A DNA stretch of 64,000 bases from Martinezella rhizogenes (GCA_013322215.1 JAAMEZ010000028.1:21558-85557), one strand, 5' to 3'; counted from the first letter of the stretch, positions 45,537 to 54,533 are shown. Made by a program: numbers and translations. Notes: generated from the letters alone by a model not told the origin.

Positions 45537-46553
45537 TTACTTCTTCAGCGACATCCCGACGCCCTTGCAGACGAACTGCGTGTCGAAGGCCTTTTTGTAA
45601 TCGATGTCGGCATCGAAAAGCTTGATCTGCACCATCTCGTCGAAGAACTTCTTGTAGTGCGCCTCGGTGATGCAGCCGATGCCCTTGTCGAGGGCATCGC
45701 CGGATTCGATGATGCCATATTCCTTCATCTTGGCGATGGAATAAGCGATCTGGCCATCCGTCATATCGGGATTGTCCTTCTTGATCAGCTCGTTGGCCGC
45801 CTTGTTGTCGCCGTAGAGGTAGTTGTACCAGCCCTCGATCGAGGCGCTGACGAAGCGTTGCACGAGATCGGGGTTTTTGTCGACCAGTGCTTTCTGCGCG
45901 GTGATCATCGTCGAATAGGGCGAATAGCCGGCGTCGGCGATCAGGAAGACTTTCGGCTTCCAGCCGGCCTGCTTCTCGATCTCATAGGGCTCGGAGGTTA
46001 CGTAACCCTGCTGTGCGGACTGCTTGTCGGCGAGGAAGGGAGCAGGGCTGAAATTGTAGGGCTTGAACTGTTCATCCTTGAAGCCCGGGAAGTTTGCCTT
46101 CATCCACTCGAAATAGGTGATGTAGCCATCCTTGCTGAGGAAGAGCGTCGGCAGCTTAGCGAGATCCTCGAATTTTTCCACGCCGGCATCCGGGTGGGCA
46201 ATCAGCACCTGCGGATCTTTTTGGAAGATCGCCGCGACATCGACGATCGGAATGCCCTGCTTGACCGCGTCGATCTCCTGCTGCGGTCCGCCCATGTAGA
46301 AGTCCAGCTTGCCGGAGACGAGCAGTGCCTGGTTGGCAGCGTTGGGGCCGCCCTGGACGATGGTGACATCAAGGCCGTATTTTTTGTAAGTGCCGTCGGC
46401 GATGGCCTGGTAGAAGCCGCCGTGCTCGGCCTGCGCAAGCCAGTTGGTGCCATAAGTGACTTTGTCGAGCGCATTTGCGGGCTCGGCCGCCATGATCGCG
46501 GCGGCCAGCCCCATGGCGGCGAAGAATGTTTTTGTTTTCAGAGCTTTATACAT
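45537..46553 (-). CDS. ABC transporter substrate-binding protein, NMT1/THI5-like
   Basis: This is a 338-residue periplasmic protein. The signal peptide spans about residues 1-28 (FFAAMGLAAAIMAAEPANA). The mature part has the NMT1/THI5 pattern: VTYGTNWLAQAEHGGFYQAI, YKKYGLDVTIVQGGPNAANQ and GKLDFYMGG. These proteins bind thiamine-pyrimidine precursors, taurine-like sulfonates or nitrate-like anions. It is the first gene of the operon, divergent from a LysR gene. With a cytosine-deaminase-like enzyme downstream, a pyrimidine or other nitrogen heterocycle is a reasonable guess. Confidence 0.9.
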   Translation of the reverse strand: MYKALKTKTFFAAMGLAAAIMAAEPANALDKVTYGTNWLAQAEHGGFYQAIADGTYKKYGLDVTIVQGGPNAANQALLVSGKLDFYMGGPQQEIDAVKQGIPIVDVAAIFQKDPQVLIAHPDAGVEKFEDLAKLPTLFLSKDGYITYFEWMKANFPGFKDEQFKPYNFSPAPFLADKQSAQQGYVTSEPYEIEKQAGWKPKVFLIADAGYSPYSTMITAQKALVDKNPDLVQRFVSASIEGWYNYLYGDNKAANELIKKDNPDMTDGQIAYSIAKMKEYGIIESGDALDKGIGCITEAHYKKFFDEMVQIKLFDADIDYKKAFDTQFVCKGVGMSLKK

Positions 46554-46638
46554 GGCTGACTGTTCCCTTTATCTGCCATGGGACGTCGTTGTTGGCGCCC
46601 ATTTCCTGCATTTGAGCGGTTGCCTTGCTCTTTGAAAA

Positions 46639-46664
46639 GCATCAAAATTCGTGCGCATTGATGC
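46639..46664. promoter_or_regulatory. Inverted repeat GCATCAA-N12-TTGATGC between SBP and LysR genes
   Basis: Perfect 7-base arms 46639-46645 and 46658-46664, flanked by AAAA and a matching TTTT that extend the dyad imperfectly. It lies midway between the divergent binding protein (start 46553) and LysR (start 46726) genes and is the best candidate for the LysR binding site. Confidence 0.55.
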
Positions 46665-46725
46665 CTTTTCGGCATCTGTTCCCGGGTCTGTGCCTAAATT
46701 GTGCGGCCTGGGCAAAAATTAAGCA

Positions 46726-47706
46726 ATGGGAACGCGCATGCTGCACTCAAGAAGGCTTCTCTACATCAATGAAATCGCCCGCTGCGGCTCGATCCGCAAG
46801 GCGGCGGCGCGGCTGAACGTAGCCTCATCGGCGATCAATCGGCAGATCCTGGCGCTGGAGGAGGAAATGGGCGCCCCGCTCTTCGAGCGCCTGCCGCGCG
46901 GCCTGCGGCTGACGGCGGCCGGGGAACTCTGCATCGAGCACATCCGCGAGGTATTGAAGAATTACGAGCGGCTCGAGGGTCGCATTCGCAGTCTCAAGAT
47001 GCAGCAGGCCGGCAAGGTCAGGATGGTCGCGACGGTCGGCCTTACGGGCGGTCCCCTGCCTGAGATCATCGCGCGCTTTCTCTCCGAACATCCAAGGGTC
47101 TTCATCCAGCTGCGCAACGATGCCGGCTCGACGACCATTGCGCCGGTGGTCTCGGGCGAGGTCGATATCGGGCTTGGTTTCAACATCCCGGCGACACCCG
47201 GCATCCGCTCGCTGGGCAATTTCGACATACCGATCGGCGTCGTGCTGCCGCCCGGTCACCCGTTGATCGGGCCGGGGCCGATCAACCTTGCCGACGTCGT
47301 CGAGGAGCGGCTGCTATTGGCGCAGCCCGGCACAAGCCTTAGAGATGTCATCAACCTGACGCTCGCCCGTCTTGCCGTCCAGGTCGAGCCGGTTCTGGAG
47401 AGCAATGCGTCGGAAATGCTGAAGCAAATGGTCAAATGCGGGGCGGGGCTGACGCTGCTCAATCCGCTCGATGTCATCACCGAATGTCGGCGCGGCGAGC
47501 TGGTGTTCCGGCCGATCGCCGAGCCGCATTCGCGGCCTCAGCCGATGAAGCTCTTCGCCCGCACGCGAGCACCGCTCGATGCTGCCACCAGCCTCTTCGT
47601 CGAATACCTGCTTGCGGAGTTGGCCGGGATCGTCGAGGAACTGCAGGCGAAGGGGCATATCATCCCGCCGTCCGAGCGCCGCCGCGCGGACGCCTATTTC
47701 GAATAG
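46726..47706 (+). CDS. LysR-family transcriptional regulator of the heterocycle operon
   Basis: This is a 326-residue LysR protein. The N-terminal helix-turn-helix (LLYINEIARCGSIRKAAARL, VASSAINRQILALEE) is somewhat atypical in its first helix, and the effector domain follows with VDIGLGFNIPATPGI. ATG 46738 (MLHSRRLLY) is an alternative start. It is divergent from the six-gene operon at 40405-46553, with an inverted repeat between, and its 3' end overlaps the creatininase-family gene by 13 bases in convergent fashion. It most likely controls the transporter operon in response to its substrate. Confidence 0.9.
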   Translation: MGTRMLHSRRLLYINEIARCGSIRKAAARLNVASSAINRQILALEEEMGAPLFERLPRGLRLTAAGELCIEHIREVLKNYERLEGRIRSLKMQQAGKVRMVATVGLTGGPLPEIIARFLSEHPRVFIQLRNDAGSTTIAPVVSGEVDIGLGFNIPATPGIRSLGNFDIPIGVVLPPGHPLIGPGPINLADVVEERLLLAQPGTSLRDVINLTLARLAVQVEPVLESNASEMLKQMVKCGAGLTLLNPLDVITECRRGELVFRPIAEPHSRPQPMKLFARTRAPLDAATSLFVEYLLAELAGIVEELQAKGHIIPPSERRRADAYFE

Positions 47707-48491
47707 AGGTTGGCAAGCGGATAGTCGCGCAGATCGCGTAGCATCTCGATGAAGCCCGCGACCTCATGACGGCAGATAAGCGCGCCCTTTTCCGCCGTGC
47801 CGTTGGCGGCATTGCCGACGACGCCGTTCGGATTGAGGTCGTGCGCGATCCAGGCGAGCGAATGCGGCGGCAAAGGCTGCAGATATTTCGAATGCTCCTT
47901 CATCCACTCGGCCTTGGAGGCGAAATTCTGAGCCTTGTCCATGCGCACGAGCTCGGGCCGGAAATGGAGCATGAGCGAGGTCTCGACATCGCCGCCATGG
48001 ATACCGAAGCGCTGCTCATGGTCGTCGATCATGCCATCTGGCGTGCCGAAGCGGGTCCATTGCGTGGCGACCACGGCCATCCGGTAGCGTACGCGCAGCT
48101 CGCGCGCGACGATGCCCATGATATCGAGGTTTCCGCCATGGGAGTTGACGATGACCATCTTGCGGATGCCGGCCTCGGCCACCTTGGCGCCGATGGCGGT
48201 CCAGACCGGGATCAGCAGCTCTGCGCCGAGCGACAGCGTGCCGGGACCGTAGATGTGCTCGTTGGCCTTGCCGATCTCCTGCAATGGCAGGACGAGGAAA
48301 TCGAGATCGTCCGGGCGTTGGACCTTCAGCTCCGCCAGCATGCCCTCAGCGATCGCGACATCGGTTGCGATCGGCAGGTGCGGACCATGCTGTTCCGTCG
48401 AGGCGATCGGCAGGATCGCAATCGTGGTATCGGGCGAGAGACCGGCGAAATCATAGGTGTTGAGTTCATTCCAGTAGAAGGGCTTCGCCAT
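47694..48491 (-). CDS. Creatininase-family amidohydrolase
   Basis: This is a 265-residue member of the creatinine amidohydrolase family. Metal-binding residues appear in ILPIASTEQHGPHLPIATD (Glu and His, then Asp) and VNSHGGN, followed by GIHGGDVETSLML with the second Glu. The family opens cyclic amides such as creatinine or deformylates pyrimidine intermediates. ATG 48491 was chosen because AGAGGA lies seven bases upstream; ATG 48497 is possible. It is convergent with the LysR gene and probably supplements the heterocycle pathway encoded on the other side of LysR. The true substrate is unknown. Confidence 0.87.
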   Translation of the reverse strand: MAKPFYWNELNTYDFAGLSPDTTIAILPIASTEQHGPHLPIATDVAIAEGMLAELKVQRPDDLDFLVLPLQEIGKANEHIYGPGTLSLGAELLIPVWTAIGAKVAEAGIRKMVIVNSHGGNLDIMGIVARELRVRYRMAVVATQWTRFGTPDGMIDDHEQRFGIHGGDVETSLMLHFRPELVRMDKAQNFASKAEWMKEHSKYLQPLPPHSLAWIAHDLNPNGVVGNAANGTAEKGALICRHEVAGFIEMLRDLRDYPLANLYSK

Positions 48492-48660
48492 TGCCATGTC
48501 CTCTCGTCAGCGTCTCGTCTCCTCAACCGATACGGCAAGGATGATGGCGGTGGAAAGCATCAATTTGCGGCCGTGCCGCTGCCTTTTTGCGTACGCTTGA
48601 GGCGCAATCGCCAAACCGGCTTTTTGCCGCTCCGACGGTCATCGGGCTTCGGCTTCATCA

Positions 48661-49584
48661 CTAGGGCCTATGCAGGACGTGGGCCGCCTTCACCGCCGCG
48701 GATGCCCGGTTCTCGACGCCGAGCTTCACATAGATCTGTTCCAGATGCTTGTTCACCGTGCGGGCCGAAAGCCCGAGGATCTCGCCGATGTCGCGGTTCG
48801 ACTTGCCCTTGGCGAGCCACAGCAGCACCTCGGACTCGCGCTGCGTCAAGGCAAAGCTCTGACGCAAGGTTTCATCGTCGGCGTTCTGATTGCTGGCCGT
48901 CAGGCGGAAGAGGTATTCGTCGGCCCCGATCGCGCCAAGGAAAGTGAATTGCAGGGCGGCCTGGCGGCCATTGCTGATCGAAAGAAGATTGTCGCGTGCC
49001 GGGCCGAGCCGTTCGCGTTCGAGCATGAAGGCAGCAATATGTTTGGATGCCAGCTCCAGGCCGTCGTCGCTGCCGGTTGCGGCATTGATGAGGCGGGTTG
49101 CCTGCGGCGTCGACCAATGAATGGCGCCATTGCCCTTGACCGCCAGGAGATGACGCCCGGCGGCATCGAGCGCCACTCTGGCGCTCTGGGCGGAACGGGC
49201 ATTGCGCAGGTGCACACGGATGCGGGCGCGCAGTTCGTCGACATTGATCGGCTTGGTCAGATAGTCGACGCCGCCAGACTCCAGAGCATGCACCACATGC
49301 TCGGTTTCGGTGAGCCCGGTCATGAAGACGACCGGGATCTGGGCGATGCCGGCATTGGCCTTCAGCCGGCGGCAGGTCTCGAAGCCATCCATTGCCGGCA
49401 TGACGGCATCGAGCAGGATGAGATCGGGCGTGATTCGCTCGACGATGTTCAGCGCCGCCAGTCCCGAGGTGGCGATCAGCACGGAGAAGCCGGATTGCTC
49501 GAGCGCGTCTGTCAGGAAGCCGAGCGCCTCCGGTGAATCGTCCACCAGCAAGACTATGTCGCGGGGATGCGTGGGCTCAGCCAA
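48661..49584 (-). CDS. Two-component response regulator, REC + PAS-like + LuxR-type HTH
   Basis: This is a 307-residue regulator. The N-terminal receiver has the acidic pocket LLVDDS (DD at 15-16), the phosphate-accepting Asp59 in LILLDAVMP, and Lys111 in YLTKP. A middle region (about 150-235) looks PAS-like. The C-terminal LuxR/FixJ helix-turn-helix reads LTQRESEVLLWLAKGKSNRD and continues ARTVNKHLEQIYVKLGV (about 246-290). It starts at TTG 49584 and overlaps the stop of the sensor kinase gene by 8 bases, so the two form a cognate pair. It likely controls the divergent urt operon. Confidence 0.92.
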   Translation of the reverse strand: MAEPTHPRDIVLLVDDSPEALGFLTDALEQSGFSVLIATSGLAALNIVERITPDLILLDAVMPAMDGFETCRRLKANAGIAQIPVVFMTGLTETEHVVHALESGGVDYLTKPINVDELRARIRVHLRNARSAQSARVALDAAGRHLLAVKGNGAIHWSTPQATRLINAATGSDDGLELASKHIAAFMLERERLGPARDNLLSISNGRQAALQFTFLGAIGADEYLFRLTASNQNADDETLRQSFALTQRESEVLLWLAKGKSNRDIGEILGLSARTVNKHLEQIYVKLGVENRASAAVKAAHVLHRP

Positions 49585-52500
49585 TCTGTTCTACCTTTTC
49601 AGTATCGAAGCTGTGCAGCACATTCAAGAAGCCGTCGAGATCGAAGGCCTGGACATGGGCGCGCAAGGCATCGGTGAAGGGTTTGTTTTCTTCAAGCTTT
49701 GCAAGATCCGCAAGCTTTGCCTCGATACCCCTGACATAACCGATCTCGCCAAGCCGCAGCAATTCGCGGACATGCTCGATACCGGGGCTTTTCAGGGGTG
49801 GCGGCGGCTTCGGCGCGGCCGGGATGGAGGCATCGGCATAGAGCCATTTCAGCCCGAGATGCAGTGCAAGCTTGTCGCGAAGCTGGCGGATGTCGACCGG
49901 TTTGGAGATGGCGTCATTATGGCTGTCGTCGCTGTCGGTCGCCGCGGCGGCATCGCCGATATTGGCCGACAGCATCAGGATCGGCGCGGCCTGGCCGTTC
50001 TCTCTGAGCCGGGAGACAAGCTGCCAGCCGTTCATGCCGGGCATGGAGATATCGACGAGGAACAGATCGGGCTTGATGCCCTCGATCAGCGTTAGGCAGT
50101 CCGGCCCGCCGGCGGCGGTGAGCACGATGAAATCGAGTGGCGACAGGATTTCGCGCATCAGTTCGCGATGATCTTCATTGTCATCGACGACGACGACGGT
50201 GCGCCGCGGCCCCTCGTAGCCGACGATACGCTGTTCCTGCGCCGGCGGCTTCATCGGCCGGATCACGGCAGATAGCATCAGGCGCACCTTGAAGGTCGAG
50301 CCGACATCCTTCTCGCTCGTAACCGAAATCTCGCCGCCCAGTGTGTTGGTCAGCAATTGCGTGATGGTCAGGCCGAGGCCGAGGCCGGGCATCGGCCTGA
50401 CACTATCGGCCTCGCCGCGCTGGAAGGGCTCGTAGATGCGGGTGATATCCTTGGTCGCGATGCCGCGGCCGGTGTCCGAAACCGTGAAGGTCGCGACCTG
50501 GTTTCGGTAACCCACCTCGAAGCGGACGGTGCCCGCATCGGTAAACTTGATGGCGTTGGAGAGCAGGTTGACGAGGATCTGGCGCAGCCGCTTCTCGTCG
50601 GTGCGGACATAGTCGGGCAGGCCGGACGAGCGCTCATGGATGAAACTCAACCCTTTCGCCTGTGCCTGCGGGTGAAACATGTCGACGATCTGGTCGAGGA
50701 AGTCGTGAATATTGATCTCGTTGGAATAGACCTGCAGGCGGCCGGCCTCGATCTTCGATATATCCAGCAGCCCGTCGATCAGACCAGACAGATGCTCGGC
50801 GCTGCGCCGGATGACTTTGAGGGAGGATTGCCGGGGTGCCGGAATGGTCTCGTCGCGCTCGAGGATTTGCGCATAGCCGAGCACGGCGTTGAGCGGCGTG
50901 CGCAATTCGTGGCTGAGGCCCACGACATAGCGGCTCTTGGCGCGGTTTGCCGCTTCGGCCGCCTCCTTGGCGCCTTGCAGGGCAGCGTCCGTCTTCTTGT
51001 GGGCGGCGATTTCCTTCAACAGCAGCGTGTTCTGGCGCGAGGATTCCTCTTCGGCGACAACGCGGCTGTCATGGGCAAGAACATAGAACCAGCAGGCGAC
51101 ACCGGCGATCACGGCAAAGACGAAGAAGACAATCAGGATCGTTCGATCGACGACAGCTGCCGTTTGGGGAGAGGCCGCGCCGACCTGATGCGCGATCATT
51201 GCGAGGATCGCACCCATGGCGGTCAGCGCCACCACAACGGCGATGCCATAGCGGCCGAGGCGCGTGGCGAGCTTGGCGACGATGCTTTCCGGCAGCAGGG
51301 TCTTTGCGACCGTTCCGACCTGCGTATTGAGCCGTGCCTTCGGCTTGCACATGTCATGGCAGCGGCTGTCGAGCGAACAGCAGAGCGAGCAGATAGGGGC
51401 GGCATAGGCCGGACACCAGGCCATGTCCTCCGGCTCGAACGGATGTTCGCAGACCGAGCAGGTGATGGTGCTGAGGTTCTTCCAGCTCTGCCGTGGCTTG
51501 CGGGCGAGATAATATTTGCCCTTGGTGGTCCAGGCGATGGCCGGCGAGGCGATGAGCGCGACGATCAGGGTGATGTAGGGCGCAAGCGATGCCGCGACCG
51601 TGCCGAAGGCGCCGAAATGGGCGAACAGCGAGATGGTCGCTGATAGCGCCATGGCGCCGAGGCCGACCGGATTGATGTCGTAGAGATGGGCACGCTTGAA
51701 TTCGATGCCTGATGGAGCCAGCCCCAGCGGCTTGTTGATGAAGAGGTCGGCGGAGACGGTGCAGAGCCAGGCCATGGCGATGATCGAGAAGATGCCGAGC
51801 GTTTCTTCCAGCAGCCGGTAGATGCCGAGCTCCATCAGAAGCAGGGCAATCGCGACATTGAAGACCAGCCAGATCACGCGGCCGGGATGGCTGTGCGTCA
51901 GCCGCGAAAAGAAGTTCGACCAGGCGAGCGAACCGGCATAGGCGTTCATGACGTTGATCTTCAACTGTGAGATCATCACGAAAGCGGCCATGAGGAGCAG
52001 CGCGGCATTGTGCCAGGGGATCATGTAGCCGAAGGCAGTCAGGTACATCTGTGCGGGATCGGCGGCGCGGTCGGCCGGCACGCCCGAGGTCAGCGTCAGG
52101 ACGACGAGGAAGGAGCCGGCAAGCAGCTTCGGCGCGCCGATGATGACCCATCCGGGGCCGGCCAGGAAGACGGCCAGGCGATGACGCCATTTGCGGTGGC
52201 CGTCCGGCGGCAGGAAGCGCAGGAAGTCAGCCTGTTCGCCGATCTGCGACATCAGCGCCAGGATGACGGCGGAGGCTGCGCCGAATTCTATCAGATTGAA
52301 GGGGGCGGCGGTGCCTGGTGCGCTCGCGGGATGATGGATGCCCGCAAACGCCCGCCATAGATCGAATTTTCCCCAGTCGGCAAAGGCGATGAAGACGAAG
52401 GGCAGGATGTTGAGAACGATCCAGAACGGTTGCGTCAGCAGCTGGAACCGGCTGATGAGACGTACACCATGGGTGACGAGCGGGATCACCATGACGGCGC

Positions 52501-52966
52501 TGATGATATAGCCGATCCACACCGGTATGCCGAGTGTCAATTCCAGCGCTCCCGACATGATCGAGGCTTCGATCGCAAACAGCATGAAGGTGAAGCTGGC
52601 ATAGATCAGCGAGGTGATGGTCGAACCGATATAGCCGAAGCTCGCGCCGCGCGTCAGGAGATCGATATCGACGCCGTGGCGAATGGCATAGCGGCTGATC
52701 GGCAAGCCGACCGAAAGCATGACGATGCTCGCCACGATGATGGCGTAGAAGGCGTTGGTCGTGCCGTAGGAAAGCGTGATCGCGCCGCCGATCGCCTCCA
52801 GCGCCAGGAAGGAAATGGCGCCGATCGCTGTTTGCGAGATGCGCTGCGAGGAAAATTGCCGCGCGCTCTTGGCGGTGAAACGCAGGGCGTAGTCTTCCAG
52901 CGTCTGGTTCGCGACCCAGCGATTATACTCCCGTCTTACTGGAATGATGCGTTGCCGCGCAGCCAT
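49577..52966 (-). CDS. NCS1-type transporter fused to a cysteine-rich module and hybrid histidine kinase
   Basis: This is a 1129-residue chimera. Residues 1 to about 480 form an NCS1-like nucleobase:cation symporter (about twelve helices; IGQADFL-like IGEQADFLRF, YAGSLAWSNFFSR, and PRQSW after the last helix). Residues 500-545 carry eight cysteines (C503, C506, C518, C526, C529, C530, C536, C540), probably zinc-binding. Two more helices (about 572-592, 608-630) lead to a HisKA domain with phosphorylated His686 (GLSHELRTPL), a HATPase domain (N804, DTGRGIA) and a receiver with Asp972 (LVDISMPG). The last 65 residues are helical. It presumably senses a substrate of its transporter part, such as urea, allantoin or a purine, and signals to the overlapping response regulator; this is inference. 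Confidence 0.9.
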   Translation of the reverse strand: MAARQRIIPVRREYNRWVANQTLEDYALRFTAKSARQFSSQRISQTAIGAISFLALEAIGGAITLSYGTTNAFYAIIVASIVMLSVGLPISRYAIRHGVDIDLLTRGASFGYIGSTITSLIYASFTFMLFAIEASIMSGALELTLGIPVWIGYIISAVMVIPLVTHGVRLISRFQLLTQPFWIVLNILPFVFIAFADWGKFDLWRAFAGIHHPASAPGTAAPFNLIEFGAASAVILALMSQIGEQADFLRFLPPDGHRKWRHRLAVFLAGPGWVIIGAPKLLAGSFLVVLTLTSGVPADRAADPAQMYLTAFGYMIPWHNAALLLMAAFVMISQLKINVMNAYAGSLAWSNFFSRLTHSHPGRVIWLVFNVAIALLLMELGIYRLLEETLGIFSIIAMAWLCTVSADLFINKPLGLAPSGIEFKRAHLYDINPVGLGAMALSATISLFAHFGAFGTVAASLAPYITLIVALIASPAIAWTTKGKYYLARKPRQSWKNLSTITCSVCEHPFEPEDMAWCPAYAAPICSLCCSLDSRCHDMCKPKARLNTQVGTVAKTLLPESIVAKLATRLGRYGIAVVVALTAMGAILAMIAHQVGAASPQTAAVVDRTILIVFFVFAVIAGVACWFYVLAHDSRVVAEEESSRQNTLLLKEIAAHKKTDAALQGAKEAAEAANRAKSRYVVGLSHELRTPLNAVLGYAQILERDETIPAPRQSSLKVIRRSAEHLSGLIDGLLDISKIEAGRLQVYSNEINIHDFLDQIVDMFHPQAQAKGLSFIHERSSGLPDYVRTDEKRLRQILVNLLSNAIKFTDAGTVRFEVGYRNQVATFTVSDTGRGIATKDITRIYEPFQRGEADSVRPMPGLGLGLTITQLLTNTLGGEISVTSEKDVGSTFKVRLMLSAVIRPMKPPAQEQRIVGYEGPRRTVVVVDDNEDHRELMREILSPLDFIVLTAAGGPDCLTLIEGIKPDLFLVDISMPGMNGWQLVSRLRENGQAAPILMLSANIGDAAAATDSDDSHNDAISKPVDIRQLRDKLALHLGLKWLYADASIPAAPKPPPPLKSPGIEHVRELLRLGEIGYVRGIEAKLADLAKLEENKPFTDALRAHVQAFDLDGFLNVLHSFDTEKVEQIG

Positions 52967-53085
52967 GCTTACCCTTCAGCAGTCCCGCCATCGTCACTCC
53001 GGCAGTTCAAAGACGTCGTAACATGGATCGATACGGTGCTTAAGGGCATGAGGATGCCCAAAGCTGCACATTTCGCCCCGGCGCC

Positions 53086-53100
53086 TACGTCATTTTACGT
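53086..53100. promoter_or_regulatory. Direct repeat TACGT-N5-TACGT upstream of urtA
   Basis: Two TACGT units spaced by ten bases (one helical turn), followed by ATG, lie between the divergent sensor kinase (start 52966) and urtA (start 53197). The position fits a binding site of the LuxR-type response regulator, but the motif is short. Confidence 0.35.
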
Positions 53101-53196
53101 ATGTGGTTTCGCAAGAGGCGGCCGGATAGTCGCTGAAGGCAACGGTTAATCCTTGTTTACCGGCCGTTGCGGCAGACAAAAAGAGGGGAACCACGG

Positions 53197-54486
53197 ATGA
53201 AATTCAAGACTCTCGTCTCCGGCGCGCTGCTCGGCGCCATCATGTCCACGACAGCATTCCACGGCGCTTTCGCAGCCGATGACACCATCAAGGTCGGCGT
53301 CCTGCATTCGCTTTCCGGTACGATGGCGATCTCGGAAACGACGCTGAAGGACGCCATGTTGATGCTGATCGACGAGCAGAACAAGAAGGGTGGCGTTCTT
53401 GGCAAGAAGCTCGAGCCCGTCGTCGTCGACCCGGCCTCGGACTGGCCGCTCTTTGCCGAAAAGGCGCGCGAACTGATCCAGAAGGACAAGGTTTCGGCTG
53501 TCTTCGGTTGCTGGACCTCGGTGTCGCGCAAGTCGGTGCTGCCGGTCTTCAAGGAACTGAACTCGATCCTGTTCTATCCGGTTCAGTTCGAGGGCGAGGA
53601 GTCCGAGCGTAACGTCTTTTATACGGGTGCGGCTCCGAACCAGCAGGCGATCCCCGCCGTCGATTATCTAATGAAGAATGAAGGCGTGCAGCGTTGGGTG
53701 CTCGAAGGCACCGACTATGTCTATCCGCGCACGACCAACAAGATCCTCGAAGCCTACCTGAAGTCCAAGGGTGTCAAGGACGAGGACATCATCATCAACT
53801 ACACGCCGTTCGGCTTTTCCGACTGGCAGACGGAAGTCTCCAAGATCAAGGCTTTCGGCTCGGCCGGCAAGAAGACCGCCGTCGTCTCCACGATCAACGG
53901 CGATGCCAACGTTCCCTTCTACAAGGAACTGGGTAACCAGGGCGTCAAGGCCGAGGATATTCCGGTCGTCGCCTTCTCGGTCGGCGAAGAGGAGCTTGCC
54001 GGCGTCGACACCAAGCCTCTGGTCGGACACCTCGCAGCCTGGAACTACTTCCAGTCGGTCGACACGCCGGCCAACGCCGCCTTCATCAAGGAATGGCACG
54101 CCTATACGAAGGACGACAAGCGCGTCACCAACGACCCGATGGAAGCCGCCTATATCGGCTTCAACATGTGGGTGAAGGCCGTCGAGAAGGCCGGCACTAC
54201 CGATCCGGACAAGGTCATCGACGCACTCGTCGGTGTTTCCGTTCCCAACCTCACCGGCGGCACCGCCACCATGATGCCGAACCACTACATCACCAAGCCG
54301 GTCCTGATCGGTGAAGTGCAGGAAAACGGCCAGTTCGACGTCGTCTCGCAGACCCCTGCGGTGGTCGGCAAGGAATGGTCCGACTACCTGCCCGACAGCA
54401 AGGACCTGATCTCGGATTGGCGCATGCCGATGAACTGCGGCAACTTCAACGTCACTACCGGCAAGTGCGGCGGCAAGGGCTCCTGA
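53197..54486 (+). CDS. urtA: Urea ABC transporter substrate-binding protein
   Basis: This is a 429-residue periplasmic binding protein. The signal peptide MKFKTLVSGALLGAIMSTTA ends near FAADD. The mature part has the UrtA pattern IKVGVLHSLSGTMAISE, VVVDPASDWPLFAEKA, VFGCWTSVSRKSVLPVFKE, LFYPVQFEGEE and VEPDG-like region with the family's conserved SDW, and the C-terminus SDWRMPMNCGNFN. The high identity with UrtA family motifs and the order urtABCDE make urea (and possibly short amides) the likely ligand. ATG 53197 follows AGAGGGG. Divergent from the NCS1-fused sensor kinase. A hairpin follows the gene. Confidence 0.95.
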   Translation: MKFKTLVSGALLGAIMSTTAFHGAFAADDTIKVGVLHSLSGTMAISETTLKDAMLMLIDEQNKKGGVLGKKLEPVVVDPASDWPLFAEKARELIQKDKVSAVFGCWTSVSRKSVLPVFKELNSILFYPVQFEGEESERNVFYTGAAPNQQAIPAVDYLMKNEGVQRWVLEGTDYVYPRTTNKILEAYLKSKGVKDEDIIINYTPFGFSDWQTEVSKIKAFGSAGKKTAVVSTINGDANVPFYKELGNQGVKAEDIPVVAFSVGEEELAGVDTKPLVGHLAAWNYFQSVDTPANAAFIKEWHAYTKDDKRVTNDPMEAAYIGFNMWVKAVEKAGTTDPDKVIDALVGVSVPNLTGGTATMMPNHYITKPVLIGEVQENGQFDVVSQTPAVVGKEWSDYLPDSKDLISDWRMPMNCGNFNVTTGKCGGKGS

Positions 54487-54505
54487 TATCAGCCGACGCA
54501 AGACC

Positions 54506-54533
54506 GCCGCGGGCAGGCTTTTCTGCCCGCGGC
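54506..54533 (+). terminator. Strong hairpin between urtA and urtB
   Basis: An 11-base perfect stem (CCGCGGGCAG at 54507-54516 with CTGCCCGCGG at 54523-54532, plus one outer G-C pair) around the loop GCTTTT. It starts 20 bases after the urtA stop, 18 bases before the urtB start. It may stop part of the transcripts or protect the urtA message, giving more binding protein than permease. Confidence 0.65.

Noticed and set aside
52967..53196. Sigma-54 promoter upstream of urtA
   Set aside because: No TGGCAC-N5-TTGC(A/T) pattern could be found; the nearest GTGGTTTCGC differs too much.
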